Made by a program: the position numbers and the translations under genes. From the NCBI GenBank assembly GCA_029213005.1, contig JARGPI010000007.1, positions 62,001 through 126,000 of the forward strand: a DNA stretch of 64,000 nt, read 5' to 3'. Each line of letters starts with the position of its first letter. The first letter of the stretch is position 1. Source of the stretch: Verrucomicrobiales bacterium. Its GTDB lineage: Bacteria; Verrucomicrobiota; Verrucomicrobiia; Verrucomicrobiales; DEV007. Under the pieces are notes generated by a model. The model had not been told where the DNA came from, did no database searches, and saw nothing but the letters and a program-made list of their open reading frames with translations. Shown piece after piece: positions 32,265-41,461 of the stretch.

Positions 32265-33431
32265 TTAGTGGGCGTGACAGAATTCCTCGAAACGATCGAG
32301 GCCGTTCTTGATCACATCCAGGCTGGTCGCGTAACTGAAACGAACGGAATTGTCGTATCCGAAGGCGATTCCGGGAACGGCTGCCACTTTGTAGCGGGAG
32401 AGCAGTTTTTCCGTCAGGTTCATCGAGGACAGACCCATCTTCGAGGTGTCGACGAGGAAGTAAAATGCTCCTTCAGGCTCGACGATCTCGATATTGTTGA
32501 TCTTGGAGAAACGGCTCATCATATACTGACGGCGCATATCATACTCTTCAACCATATCGGAAATGATGGACTGGTCTCCCTTCAATGCTGCGACAGCACC
32601 GTATTGGGCGAATGAAGTCGGGTTGGAGGTGGTGTGGCTCTGGATCTTGGCGATGGCACCGGCGATTTCTTCCGGAGCGGCCGTGTATCCAAGACGCCAT
32701 CCGGTCATCGAGTAAACTTTACTGAATCCGTTGATCGTGATCGTGATTTCGCGGGCTGCGTCGCTGATTGCCGCAGTGCTGAAATGCTTCTTACCGTTGT
32801 AGATCAGCTTTTCGTAAATTTCGTCGGAGAGGATAATGATCTCCTCTTCGTAACAAACTTCGACCAGTGCCTTGAGTTCTTTTTCGGAGTAAACCGCGCC
32901 GGTCGGATTGTTCGGGGAGTTGAGGATCAACATCCGGGTGCGTCCGCTCATGGCGCCTTCCAGTTCTTCTGGAGTCAGCTTCCAGCCGTTCTCCCTTTTG
33001 GTCTCAACGAAATAGGGCTCAGCACCGGCGAGGCGAACCATTTCCGGATAGCTTGTCCAATACGGAGCGGGGATGATTACCTCGTCTTCCGGATCACAAC
33101 AGGCGAGGATCGCGTTGTAGCAGGAGTGCTTGGCTCCACAGTTCACAGAGATCTGATTGGTTTCATACTCGAGGCCGTTCTCAAGGTAGAGTTTTTCTTT
33201 GATGGCCTCTTTCAATTCGGGAATCCCCGTAGCAGCAGTGTACTTGGTTTTGCCCTCGAGAAGGGCTTCGATGCAGGCGTCTTTGACATGCTGCGGAGTG
33301 TCGAAGTCGGGTTCCCCGGCTCCAAAACTGGTGATGTCCTGCCCCTCATCCTGCATCTGCTTGGCAGCTGCGGTGATAGCTAAAGTTTGGGAAGGTGCGA
33401 TGGATTCGAATTTGCTGGCAATCAGGCTCAT
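32265..33431 (-). CDS. Aspartate aminotransferase family (class I, PLP-dependent)
   Basis: A 388-residue fold-type I aminotransferase. The N-terminal motif FGAGEPDFDTPQHV, the NSPNNPTGAVYS segment, DEIYEKLIYNGKKHFS and the PLP-lysine motif NGFSKVYSMTGWRLGY are all present. The sequence fits the AAT Ib subgroup (aspartate/prephenate aminotransferases), which exchanges amino groups between aspartate or prephenate and 2-oxoglutarate. The start at 33431 (MSLIASKFESIAPS) matches the family N-terminus; the longer frame does not. It is divergent from holA. The exact substrate range is not visible from sequence. Confidence 0.92.
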   Translation of the reverse strand: MSLIASKFESIAPSQTLAITAAAKQMQDEGQDITSFGAGEPDFDTPQHVKDACIEALLEGKTKYTAATGIPELKEAIKEKLYLENGLEYETNQISVNCGAKHSCYNAILACCDPEDEVIIPAPYWTSYPEMVRLAGAEPYFVETKRENGWKLTPEELEGAMSGRTRMLILNSPNNPTGAVYSEKELKALVEVCYEEEIIILSDEIYEKLIYNGKKHFSTAAISDAAREITITINGFSKVYSMTGWRLGYTAAPEEIAGAIAKIQSHTTSNPTSFAQYGAVAALKGDQSIISDMVEEYDMRRQYMMSRFSKINNIEIVEPEGAFYFLVDTSKMGLSSMNLTEKLLSRYKVAAVPGIAFGYDNSVRFSYATSLDVIKNGLDRFEEFCHAH

Positions 33432-33625
33432 ATCAGAAGTTGTACGTTCCCGCATCGACCGGGAAACGTTGGCTGATAGGATTGACCAGATATCCGATAC
33501 AATGCGAGGGCAGTGACTTACGATATCTCAGGCTGGATTCAAGCGAAAGGTCACCTCAGATCCGGAAAAATTAACCTGAGAGAAAATCTTGAGCTTGAGG
33601 GCTATTCCTCTATTTTCGAATCGAC

Positions 33626-34741
33626 ATGGCAACCAAAACCGCAACGAAGAGCGATCGGCTTTTTCTTTTCTACGGATCGGATGAAGCAAAGGCGAAAGAG
33701 GCCGCTCTGAAGCTTTCCCGGAAGATCGCGCCGAAGGACGAAGAATTCGGATTGGAGATCATAAACGGCGCGGCGGAGAATTCCGATCACGCGACCCGGA
33801 TCCTCGCTCAGACGACTGAGGCGATTCAAACGTTGCCGTTTTTCGGCGGGGACAAGCTGGTCTGGTTGCAGGGCGCGAACTTTTTCGGAGATAATATCGT
33901 GGGCAAAGCTGAAACCACTCTGAAGGCGGTGGAAAGTTTTCTCGATCTGTTAAAAGGCGGGATTCCCGATGATGTGAAGCTGATTATCAGTGCGACGGAA
34001 ATGGACAAGCGTCGGGCTTTTTATAAGCAGATCGACAAGATCGCAAAAGTCGAAGCACACGATAAGGTGGATGTTTCAAAAGAAGGCTGGGAGGTCAAAG
34101 TGATCTCGTGGGCTCAAAAGGAGGCGCAGAAAAAGGGGATCAATTTCGGTTACGGAGCACTGGAGCGTTTTGTGATCACAGCCGGTGCTGATACCCGAAC
34201 GCTTTCTAATGAACTGGAAAAGCTTTCGCTCTACTTTGGTGACCGTGAAATCTCGGCTGATGAGATTTCCGATATGGTGACGGCCACTCACTCCGGGGTG
34301 ATTTTTGAGATCGGCGACGCGCTTTCCCGGAAGGATTTGCCGAGGACGCTTCATCTGATTGAAAAGCAGCTCCAAAACGGCGAGGGCGCGATCGGGATTC
34401 TTCGCGCAGCCATTATACCGAAGGTGCGGGGCATGCTGCATGCCCGGGACTTGGTTTCCCGTCACAACCTGGCAGCGGGAAGAAATTTTAAAGCTTTCGA
34501 GTCACAGATCAACTCACTACCCGCTGCTGAAACCGCGCATCTTCCGAGGAAGAAGGATGGTAATATCTCGGCATACCCAATTTTTCTGAGTGCACAGGCG
34601 ACTAAAAAATTCACGGTGGAAGAATTAGTCACTGCCCTTCAGGCCTGTTTAGAAGCGGATTTACGCCTTGTTACCACTGCGCTGGACCATCGGTTAGTGC
34701 TTTGTCAGTTGGTGACCAAAGTCTTAGCCCAGCAAAGGTGA
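33626..34741 (+). CDS. holA: DNA polymerase III subunit delta
   Basis: A 371-residue clamp-loader subunit. RLFLFYGSDEAKAKEAALKL is the degenerate P-loop start of HolA, followed by TLPFFGGDKLVWLQG, a regular HolA segment. The region around GADTRTLSNELEKLSLYFG and FEIGDALSRKDLPRTLHLIE matches domain II and III motifs. It would load the sliding clamp with DnaX and delta-prime. It stands alone here. The 337-bp gap downstream contains two hairpins and a palindrome pair but no gene. Confidence 0.92.
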   Translation: MATKTATKSDRLFLFYGSDEAKAKEAALKLSRKIAPKDEEFGLEIINGAAENSDHATRILAQTTEAIQTLPFFGGDKLVWLQGANFFGDNIVGKAETTLKAVESFLDLLKGGIPDDVKLIISATEMDKRRAFYKQIDKIAKVEAHDKVDVSKEGWEVKVISWAQKEAQKKGINFGYGALERFVITAGADTRTLSNELEKLSLYFGDREISADEISDMVTATHSGVIFEIGDALSRKDLPRTLHLIEKQLQNGEGAIGILRAAIIPKVRGMLHARDLVSRHNLAAGRNFKAFESQINSLPAAETAHLPRKKDGNISAYPIFLSAQATKKFTVEELVTALQACLEADLRLVTTALDHRLVLCQLVTKVLAQQR

Positions 34742-34846
34742 CAAAGTTAGGGTTTAAATCGCGAAATCGTGAATTTAAATGAAAAAAAGATTTGCGAAGT
34801 TCCGTTTTTCGATGACTATGAAGTCCCATTATTTGGGGGGGGAATA

Positions 34847-34880
34847 ACAGCCTCACTTGACTTCGGTCAGGTGGGGCTGT
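34847..34880 (+). ncRNA. Possible structured RNA: 15-bp stem with UUCG tetraloop
   Basis: ACAGCCTCACTTGAC pairs along its full length with GTCAGGTGGGGCTGT, allowing two G-U pairs, around the C(UUCG)G tetraloop. G-U pairs show the stem is favoured as RNA on the plus strand. No T tract follows on either strand, so it is not a standard terminator. A further CTACG...CGTAG pairing lies just downstream. Whether it is a stand-alone RNA, a decayed terminator or part of a repeat is unknown. Confidence 0.35.
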
Positions 34881-34988
34881 GCTACGTACTGGGGTCTCGG
34901 GTCGATTAATTCACTGCGTAGTTCGCGCTGAGGAGAAAATTGGATGCAGTTTTTTCGAGATATTTTCCGCCGGGCAATTTGAGAGGAC

Positions 34989-35023
34989 TGTACCCTGTAC
35001 AGTTTCCCATTGTACAGGGTACA
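34989..35023. repeat. Palindrome pair, site E, inverted copies (34989 and 35011)
   Basis: TGTACCCTGTACA and its exact reverse complement TGTACAGGGTACA start 22 bp apart, separated by GTTTCCCAT. This is the only site with opposed orientations, and the 22-bp phase is kept. It lies 55 bp upstream of the response-regulator start. Confidence 0.92.
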
Positions 35024-35078
35024 GTCACGTATAAGTGAGTCTTTGGCATTTCGATTATCCTGTGATCTAGTGGCGGCT

Positions 35079-35468
35079 ATGGCACGCATTCTCTTAGTCG
35101 AAGATGATTTGGACAATATCAGTCTCCTGACGAGACTTTTGACTCATCATGGTCACGAGATTTCGGTAGCGGATAATGCTGAAGCGGCGATTTCGGAGGC
35201 GACGGCATCGATGCCGGAGCTGATTTTGATGGATCTGGAGCTGCCGGCGACCCCGGACAGTCCACCCCATCCCAATGCCGGTCTTGAAGCGACCCGCAAA
35301 TTAAAAGCCAATCCTCACACCGCTTCAATTCCAGTGGTGGCGCTCACCGCCCACACCATGGCGCAGCATCATGAAAAGATTATCGATGCGGGATGCGATG
35401 ACTTTCAGGAAAAACCGATTTCCCCTTTTGAAAGTTTACTGGATAAGATTGCCAAACACACAAGTTAG
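35079..35468 (+). CDS. Single-domain response regulator (receiver only)
   Basis: A 129-residue CheY/DivK-like receiver. The acidic pocket is Asp9-Asp10 and the phosphoacceptor is Asp52 in LILMDLELP. Thr90 (VALTAHT) and Lys112 (QEKPI) complete the conserved set. A loop of about ten residues after Asp52 (ATPDSPPHPNAG) is longer than usual. There is no output domain, so it probably relays phosphate or acts by protein contact. The start at 35079 (MARILLVEDD) is chosen because the upstream in-frame codons translate the palindrome repeat. It is 18 bp from the cardiolipin synthase-like gene. No histidine kinase is adjacent. Confidence 0.9.
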   Translation: MARILLVEDDLDNISLLTRLLTHHGHEISVADNAEAAISEATASMPELILMDLELPATPDSPPHPNAGLEATRKLKANPHTASIPVVALTAHTMAQHHEKIIDAGCDDFQEKPISPFESLLDKIAKHTS

Positions 35469-35486
35469 TAGTTTGATCCGTCAAAA

Positions 35487-36950
35487 ATGTTCGAACAATT
35501 GGGTGAAAAACTGACGATCGGAGGGATTCTTCTGATCGGTGCGGAAGTGCTCGCTTTGATCAGCGTTGCAAACGCACTGATGTCGACCCGGTCAGCTACG
35601 GGCGCGTGGGGGTGGGTGATGTCTCTGCTCGCATTTCCTTTTCTGGCGGTGCCTGCCTACTGGGTTTTCGGACGGCGGGAATTCAACGGATACGGGGAAA
35701 GGCGCAAGGAGGCGCTTCAAAAAAAAGAGGATCTTCTCGAGACGTTGATCTCTACGCTGGAGCCGCACTATGCCAAACTCGATGATAAACAGGAGTGGTA
35801 TGGCGGGGTGCTTTCCAAATTGAGTGAGCGTCGCTACACCCGGGGAAATGAGATTTCGCTGCTCAAAGACGGGCACGCCACCTTTGATGAGATTTTCCGG
35901 ATTATCGACTCGGCTGAGGATTATCTGCTTGTTCAGTTTTTCATTTTAAAGGCCGATCAACTCGGTGAGCGGCTTCGGCTCGCGCTAATCAACCGGGCAA
36001 AAGCGGGCGTTCGCATTTATCTGCTTTATGATGAAATCGGAAGTTACGGACTCCCGAAAACCTATATCAACAGTCTTCGCGAGGGGGGCGTGGCGGTGCG
36101 GGCATTTCACTCCACTCAGGGCCGAAGTAACCGCTTTCAGATCAATTTTCGAAATCATCGCAAGATGGTTCTCGCCGATGGTGTGGTGGGAACCTGTGGG
36201 GGCCACAATGTGGGGAATGAATACCTCGGGGTGTCGCGGATCGGGAACTGGCGGGATACCACGGTAAGAATTTCGGGTCCGGCGGCGATGAGTTTGCAGA
36301 TGGTTTTTCTGGAGGATTGGTACTGGGCCGCCCGCGAAATTCCGGATTTCAACTGGACCCAGCCCGTTTCGAACTGCTGCAAAGAAGATGGCAGCGATGA
36401 TATGACGGTATTGGTGTTACCCTTTGGCCCGGTTGAGCATATCGTGGAGGGCGGGACCTTGTATTTCCTCAACGCTATTTCCCGCGCGAAAGAGCGGATC
36501 TGGATCGCTTCACCCTATTTTGTGCCGGACCACTGCATTGTCTCCGCGCTGCAACTGGCATCCCTAAGGGGGGTGGACGTGCGGATCATGATTCCGAGTG
36601 TGCCGGACAAATGGACACCATATCTGGCGAGCTTCTCATTCCTGGAAGAGATGGAGGTGACCGGCGTCCGGGTGCTGCGATATGGAGATGGGTTTATGCA
36701 TCAGAAGGCTGTTCTGGTCGATCACGATATGGCGTCGGTCGGCACGGCGAATCTCGATAACCGATCGATGCGCTTGAATTTCGAGGTCAACATTGTGGTG
36801 ATGAACCGGAAGTTCTGTGATGACGTGGAGGCAATGTTTCTCGCTGATTTTGAGCAGTGTAAACATGCGCCGCTCAATGAATATCGTTCCCAGCCCTGGT
36901 GGTTTCGGATCGGTGTCAAATTGGCCCGGCTTGCGGCTCCGGTTCTTTAG
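35487..36950 (+). CDS. Cardiolipin synthase-like phospholipase D family protein
   Basis: A 487-residue membrane protein. Two N-terminal hydrophobic helices (ILLIGAEVLALISVANALM and WGWVMSLLAFPFLAVPAYWV) precede two phospholipase D domains. The HKD motifs are NHRKMVLADG (His/Lys/Asp) at about residue 225 and MHQKAVLVDHD at about residue 405, each followed by the expected Gly-Asn-rich segment (GGHNVGNEYLG and TANLDNRSM). This is the architecture of bacterial cardiolipin synthases, which condense two phosphatidylglycerol molecules at the inner membrane. The gene follows the response regulator by 18 bp, so the two are probably co-transcribed. Confidence 0.9.
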   Translation: MFEQLGEKLTIGGILLIGAEVLALISVANALMSTRSATGAWGWVMSLLAFPFLAVPAYWVFGRREFNGYGERRKEALQKKEDLLETLISTLEPHYAKLDDKQEWYGGVLSKLSERRYTRGNEISLLKDGHATFDEIFRIIDSAEDYLLVQFFILKADQLGERLRLALINRAKAGVRIYLLYDEIGSYGLPKTYINSLREGGVAVRAFHSTQGRSNRFQINFRNHRKMVLADGVVGTCGGHNVGNEYLGVSRIGNWRDTTVRISGPAAMSLQMVFLEDWYWAAREIPDFNWTQPVSNCCKEDGSDDMTVLVLPFGPVEHIVEGGTLYFLNAISRAKERIWIASPYFVPDHCIVSALQLASLRGVDVRIMIPSVPDKWTPYLASFSFLEEMEVTGVRVLRYGDGFMHQKAVLVDHDMASVGTANLDNRSMRLNFEVNIVVMNRKFCDDVEAMFLADFEQCKHAPLNEYRSQPWWFRIGVKLARLAAPVL

Positions 36951-37062
36951 GGAATGCCGGTTGGTTTTTTGAGAAAAGAAAGAGCGCCATGACGCACATT
37001 TTTTGGTAAAATTCGGTTTAGGAATGAGTTCTTTGTAAAAGGTAAGGTAGGATAAGAGTTTT

Positions 37063-39993
37063 ATGAAACAGGCGGTCTATATGGCATCGGTTTTTGCCGT
37101 ATTTCTCAACTTAGCGGGATCGGCGTTGATTTTCGGGCAGGACGTGGATTTTGGCCGGGACATTCGTCCGATTCTGAGTGATCGCTGTTTCAAGTGTCAC
37201 GGGTTCGATGAAAACGCCCGCGAAGGCGATCTGGCATTGCATAACTTCGCGGCAGCCACCCGCGATGGAGCGATCATACCGGGGGATGCTGAGGGGAGTG
37301 AATTGATCTACCGGATCCTGACTGATGACAAAACGGAGATGATGCCTCCGCCAAAATCGAACAAAGCACGCCTCACTCCCGAAGAGGTGGAGATGTTCAA
37401 AAAATGGATCAATCAGGGCGCGAAATACGAGCAGCACTGGTCGTTTCGTTCACCCCGCGAGACGGAGGTTGGTGTGGACTTCACGACGGAGATCAACCCG
37501 ATCGATGCGTTTATCAAAGCCAAATTAGAGGAAAAAGGGCTGGAGTTCTCCACCCGGGCCGGGCCTTATGATTTGCTGCGGCGTCTACATCTCGATCTGA
37601 TTGGGCTGCCGCCGACGATGGAGGAAACCTCGGATTTTTTGAAAGCTTTCGAAGCGGATTCCAATCTCGCCGTTTTCGATAAAATTGAAGATTTGATGTC
37701 CCGCCCGGCATACGGAGAGCGGTGGGCCCGCGAGTGGCTCGATCTCGCTCGGTATTCGGATACCAACGGCTACGAAAAAGACCGGGAACGCCCGATCTGG
37801 CCGTATCGGGACTGGGTGATCAACGCCCTGAATGAAGACAAACCTTACGACCAGTTTTCCATCGAGCAACTCGCCGGGGACATGCTTCCCGGGTCAACTC
37901 TGGACCAGAAAATCGCGACCGGGTTTCATCGCAATACGATGCTGAACGAAGAGGGCGGCATCGATCCCCTTGAGTTTCGCTACCACGCCATGGTCGACCG
38001 GGTCGCGACGACCGGCACGGTATGGATGGGCCTGACCACAGGTTGTGCCCAGTGCCATACCCACAAATTCGATCCCATCACGCATACCGATTACTTTTCG
38101 ATGATGGCGCTGCTCAATAACGCGGACGAGCCGGTGATCGATGTTCCGTCGGCGGACTTGATTCAGAAGCGAACCGAAATCAAAAATCAGATCGGGGCTC
38201 TGGAGCAGAAATTGATTTCTGAGATTGATCCCATTCGATATTTCAACTGGTACCGGGATTCTCTGGAAAAAACGGCAGCCTGGATTGTGCCCGCCGTGAT
38301 TTCGATGAAGTCATCCAGTCCTCATCTCACCCTGCAATCCGATGGCAGCGTGTTTGCCAGTGGGGATTTCACAAAACGCGACGTCTACGATTTGACCCTG
38401 GATATCTCGGGAATCGCCGAGCCCGTAACCGCACTGCGCATCGAGCCAATTCCGGACAAACGACTTCCGGGAAATGGTTCGGGAGTGGCCTATTACGAAG
38501 GGGTTCCCGGAGATTTCTTTCTCAGCGAAGTGGAGACCAATGCCGATGGCCGGGATTTGAAGTTTAAAAGCGGCAGTGTTGACTACGGAAAAGTGAAGAC
38601 CGGATTCGGAACCGCGGTGGCGTCCAATGTCTTCGATGGCGATGCGACCAGTGGCTGGGCAACCGGAGAGCAGGAAACGAAACGGCATGAATTGGTCCTG
38701 AATTTCGGGGAACCGGTGAAAGGGGAAAAACTGGAGGTTTCATTGTTGTTCCAACGACATTTTGCGGCCGCGTTGGGAAGGTTCCGGATTTCGGTGACAA
38801 CAGACAAGGGGACCGTTCTGGCCCGCAGTGGCGTTTCCGACATGATTCGATCTCAGGGCGAAACGCTGATGCGGCAATATGTGCGCAGTGCTCCCGAGTT
38901 TAAAGAGGGACAGGAGGCACTCGCTGAATTGGAGAAGCAGATTCCGGAGTTTCCTCAGACGCTCGTGATGAAAGAGTGGGAAAGAGCGACTCGTCCGACC
39001 TATCGTCACCATCGCGGAGAATACTTGCAGCCCAAAGAGCAGGTTCGTCCGGCGATTCCCGCCGTCTTTGGTCAATTGCCTGAAGGGGAGCCCGCTAATC
39101 GCCTGACCTTTGCGAAATGGCTCGTCAGCGAATCCAATCCGCTGGTGGCGCGGGTCACCGTCAATCGCGCCTGGAGATCATTTTTTGGGCGGGGTATCGT
39201 GAACACCGCCGGGGACTTCGGATTCCAATCCGAGTTGCCGAGTCATCCCGAGCTGCTCGATTTTCTGGCCGTAAAATTTATGGACGACGGTTGGTCGCTG
39301 AAAAGTTTACACCGGCTCTTTGTTTCCAGTCGAACCTACCAGCAATACTCCGCAGTCTCCCCGGCGTTGCTCGAAGCGGATCCGGAAAATATCTACCTGG
39401 CGAGGGGACCGCGCTTTCGGATGTCGGGCGAAATGATTCGTGACAGTATGTTACTCACCAGCGGATTGTTGTCTCAAAAAATCGGCGGTCCGAGCGTGCG
39501 ACCTCCCCAGCCTGAGACCGTGACGACAGTTGCTTATGGCAGCCCGAAATGGGAGGCGGATTCGGGAGCGGCCCGGTATCGCCGGAGTCTCTACACTCTG
39601 CATAAACGAACGGCTCCGTTTGCGGCCTATCTCACTTTCGACGGGCCGACGGGAGAGAGTTGTCTTCCGCGACGAAACCGAAGTAATACGCCGTTGCAGG
39701 CGCTCACTCTAATGAATGATCCTATGTTTATCGAGGCGGCTCAGTCGATCGTGAAGGACGTGGAAGGTAATGATGTGGAGATCGTCGCTCACCTGTTCCA
39801 GAAAATTTTGACTCGTCCCCCGATGAACTCCGAAATGGAGCTGCTGGTGAATTTTTACCGTGAACAAAAACGGCGATTGGAGCAGCGGCAGAAGAGTACC
39901 GACGATCAATCGATCAAGGATCCGTCGCTGATGGCGTGGACCCTGGTAGCGAGGGCGATCTACAATCTGGATGAAGCAGTCGTGAAAGGATAA
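37063..39993 (+). CDS. Exported cytochrome-c / DUF1549 / DUF1553 (PSD1) protein
   Basis: A 976-residue protein. A signal peptide (MASVFAVFLNLAGSALIFGQ) leads into a PSC1 cytochrome domain with CFKCH at residues 42-46, MPPPKSNKARLTPEE and the WSFRSP transition typical of this family. DUF1549 begins at NPIDAFIKAKLEEKGLEFS, with WARAYGERWAREWLDLARYS-like residues and the second haem-type motif CAQCHTHKFDP at 328-332. A beta-rich insertion (about residues 420-600) looks like a carbohydrate-binding or concanavalin-like module. DUF1553 closes the protein (RVTVNRAWRSFFGRGIVNT, RRNRSNTPLQALTLMNDP). It lies five bases before its DUF1501 partner at 39999. Confidence 0.93.
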   Translation: MKQAVYMASVFAVFLNLAGSALIFGQDVDFGRDIRPILSDRCFKCHGFDENAREGDLALHNFAAATRDGAIIPGDAEGSELIYRILTDDKTEMMPPPKSNKARLTPEEVEMFKKWINQGAKYEQHWSFRSPRETEVGVDFTTEINPIDAFIKAKLEEKGLEFSTRAGPYDLLRRLHLDLIGLPPTMEETSDFLKAFEADSNLAVFDKIEDLMSRPAYGERWAREWLDLARYSDTNGYEKDRERPIWPYRDWVINALNEDKPYDQFSIEQLAGDMLPGSTLDQKIATGFHRNTMLNEEGGIDPLEFRYHAMVDRVATTGTVWMGLTTGCAQCHTHKFDPITHTDYFSMMALLNNADEPVIDVPSADLIQKRTEIKNQIGALEQKLISEIDPIRYFNWYRDSLEKTAAWIVPAVISMKSSSPHLTLQSDGSVFASGDFTKRDVYDLTLDISGIAEPVTALRIEPIPDKRLPGNGSGVAYYEGVPGDFFLSEVETNADGRDLKFKSGSVDYGKVKTGFGTAVASNVFDGDATSGWATGEQETKRHELVLNFGEPVKGEKLEVSLLFQRHFAAALGRFRISVTTDKGTVLARSGVSDMIRSQGETLMRQYVRSAPEFKEGQEALAELEKQIPEFPQTLVMKEWERATRPTYRHHRGEYLQPKEQVRPAIPAVFGQLPEGEPANRLTFAKWLVSESNPLVARVTVNRAWRSFFGRGIVNTAGDFGFQSELPSHPELLDFLAVKFMDDGWSLKSLHRLFVSSRTYQQYSAVSPALLEADPENIYLARGPRFRMSGEMIRDSMLLTSGLLSQKIGGPSVRPPQPETVTTVAYGSPKWEADSGAARYRRSLYTLHKRTAPFAAYLTFDGPTGESCLPRRNRSNTPLQALTLMNDPMFIEAAQSIVKDVEGNDVEIVAHLFQKILTRPPMNSEMELLVNFYREQKRRLEQRQKSTDDQSIKDPSLMAWTLVARAIYNLDEAVVKG

Positions 39994-39998
39994 GAGGT

Positions 39999-41414
39999 AT
40001 GGAGAAGTCATTGCATCAAACCACGAGAAGACAGTTTTTTGATACCTGCGGTATCGGGCTCGGCAAAATTGCGCTGGGTTCCCTGCTCGCCGGTGGCACT
40101 TCCTATGCCGGAATCCCGGGAATCTTGCCGAAGTCGACGCTGTTCGGTGCCAAAGCAAAGCGAGTCATCTATCTGTTTATGGCCGGTGCGCCCAGCCAAC
40201 TGGAGTTGTTTGATAACAAACCGAAACTCAAAGAACTGGCAGGCACGCCAATTCCTCCATCGATTATTGCGGGGCAGCGGTATGCCTTCATTCAGCCGGA
40301 TGCGGCCGTCCTCGCCCCTCAGTTTCCCTTTTCCAAACACGGGGAATCCGGAATCGAGCTGTCTGATCAGGTTCCGCACCTGGCCAAAGTGGCGGATCAC
40401 ATTGCGGTGGTGAAATCCGTTCATACCGATCAATTCAATCATGCTCCCGCCCAGTTGTTTTTAAATACCGGGGGAGCGCTTCCGGGGAGGCCGGCGATGG
40501 GTTCCTGGTTGAGTTACGGGATCGGAAGTGAATCCTCGGATCTACCGGCATTCGTGGTGTTGAAAACGGGTAAGAGTCTCGGTGGTGGCGCCGCGCTCTG
40601 GGATTCGGGATTTCTTCCGGGAAACCATGCCGGAGTTCCATTCCGGGAGTCCGGGGATCCGATTTTGCATACCTCAAATCCGATGGGGTTTGATGACGAG
40701 GCTCAGCGGGCGTCGCTGGATGTGATTCAGGAACTCAACAAAAGGCGTTTCCGGCAGGTCGGCGACCCTTCGATCAAAACCCGGATAGAAGCCTATGAAA
40801 TGGCGTGGCGAATGCAATCGGCGGCCCCGGAATTGACCGATCTGAAGAAGGAAAGTAAAGAAACTCTGGAATTATACGGAGTGAAAGACGGTGAGCCCGG
40901 TTTTGGCCGCAACTGCCTGCTGGCTCGTCGGATGATCGAGCGCGGCGTTCGGTTTGTGCAGGTTTATCACTCCGGTTGGGATCACCACGGTGATGTCGAA
41001 AAAGGAATCAAAACGCAAGCCGGGGAAACCGATCAGGGAAGCGCGGCTTTGATTCAGGACCTCAAAGACCGCGGGCTGTTGGAAGATACGCTCGTGATTT
41101 GGGGCGGCGAATTTGGACGGACTCCTATGATCGAAGCCAGTGAAACGCTCCGCCGGACCAAGGGGCGGGATCATCATCCCCAGGCCTTTTCGATGTGGTT
41201 TGCGGGAGGCGGGATCAAACCCGGAATCACGATCGGTGAAACCGACGAACTGGGTTTCAATATCGTCGAGGATCCCGTGCATATTCATGATGTTCAGGCG
41301 ACCGTGTTGCATCTTCTCGGTATCAATCATGAGACTTTAACCTATCGATATCAGGGCCGGGATTTCCGGTTAACTGACGTTCACGGTCGGGTCGTCACCA
41401 AATTACTGGCCTAG
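39999..41414 (+). CDS. Tat-exported DUF1501 protein
   Basis: A 471-residue protein with a twin-arginine signal (TTRRQFFDTCGIGLGKIALG). Family motifs include RVIYLFMAGAPSQLELFDNK, QFNHAPAQLFLNTG, LVIWGGEFGRTP and GRDHHPQAFSMWFAGGGIKP. It begins five bases after the stop of the PSD1 gene, so the pair is translationally linked. This locus lacks the PPC gene found in the operon at 10730-17539. The PSD1 protein comes first here, whereas the DUF1501 gene leads in that operon. Confidence 0.93.
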   Translation: MEKSLHQTTRRQFFDTCGIGLGKIALGSLLAGGTSYAGIPGILPKSTLFGAKAKRVIYLFMAGAPSQLELFDNKPKLKELAGTPIPPSIIAGQRYAFIQPDAAVLAPQFPFSKHGESGIELSDQVPHLAKVADHIAVVKSVHTDQFNHAPAQLFLNTGGALPGRPAMGSWLSYGIGSESSDLPAFVVLKTGKSLGGGAALWDSGFLPGNHAGVPFRESGDPILHTSNPMGFDDEAQRASLDVIQELNKRRFRQVGDPSIKTRIEAYEMAWRMQSAAPELTDLKKESKETLELYGVKDGEPGFGRNCLLARRMIERGVRFVQVYHSGWDHHGDVEKGIKTQAGETDQGSAALIQDLKDRGLLEDTLVIWGGEFGRTPMIEASETLRRTKGRDHHPQAFSMWFAGGGIKPGITIGETDELGFNIVEDPVHIHDVQATVLHLLGINHETLTYRYQGRDFRLTDVHGRVVTKLLA

Positions 41415-41461
41415 ATTGCGAGTTTGGAGAAAATAGAGATTGGTGATATGATCTTTTAACC

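Larger units (their letters stand above)
34742..35078 (+). other. Gene-free region with two hairpins and a palindrome pair
   Basis: This 337-bp gap has no supported gene. An AT-rich hairpin follows holA (TTTAAAT at 34753-34759 with ATTTAAA at 34773-34779, extended inwards by CGCG/CGTG). It has no T tract. Then come eight consecutive G (34835-34842), a UUCG-capped hairpin and palindrome site E. It may hold an uncharacterised RNA as well as the promoter of the response regulator. Confidence 0.5.

Noticed and set aside
32634..33383. A 249-residue plus-strand open frame
   Set aside because: It lies fully antisense to the aminotransferase gene, which has all its catalytic motifs.
34835..34842. 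Run of eight G as a G-quadruplex
   Set aside because: It is a single run without the three further spaced G tracts needed on the same strand.
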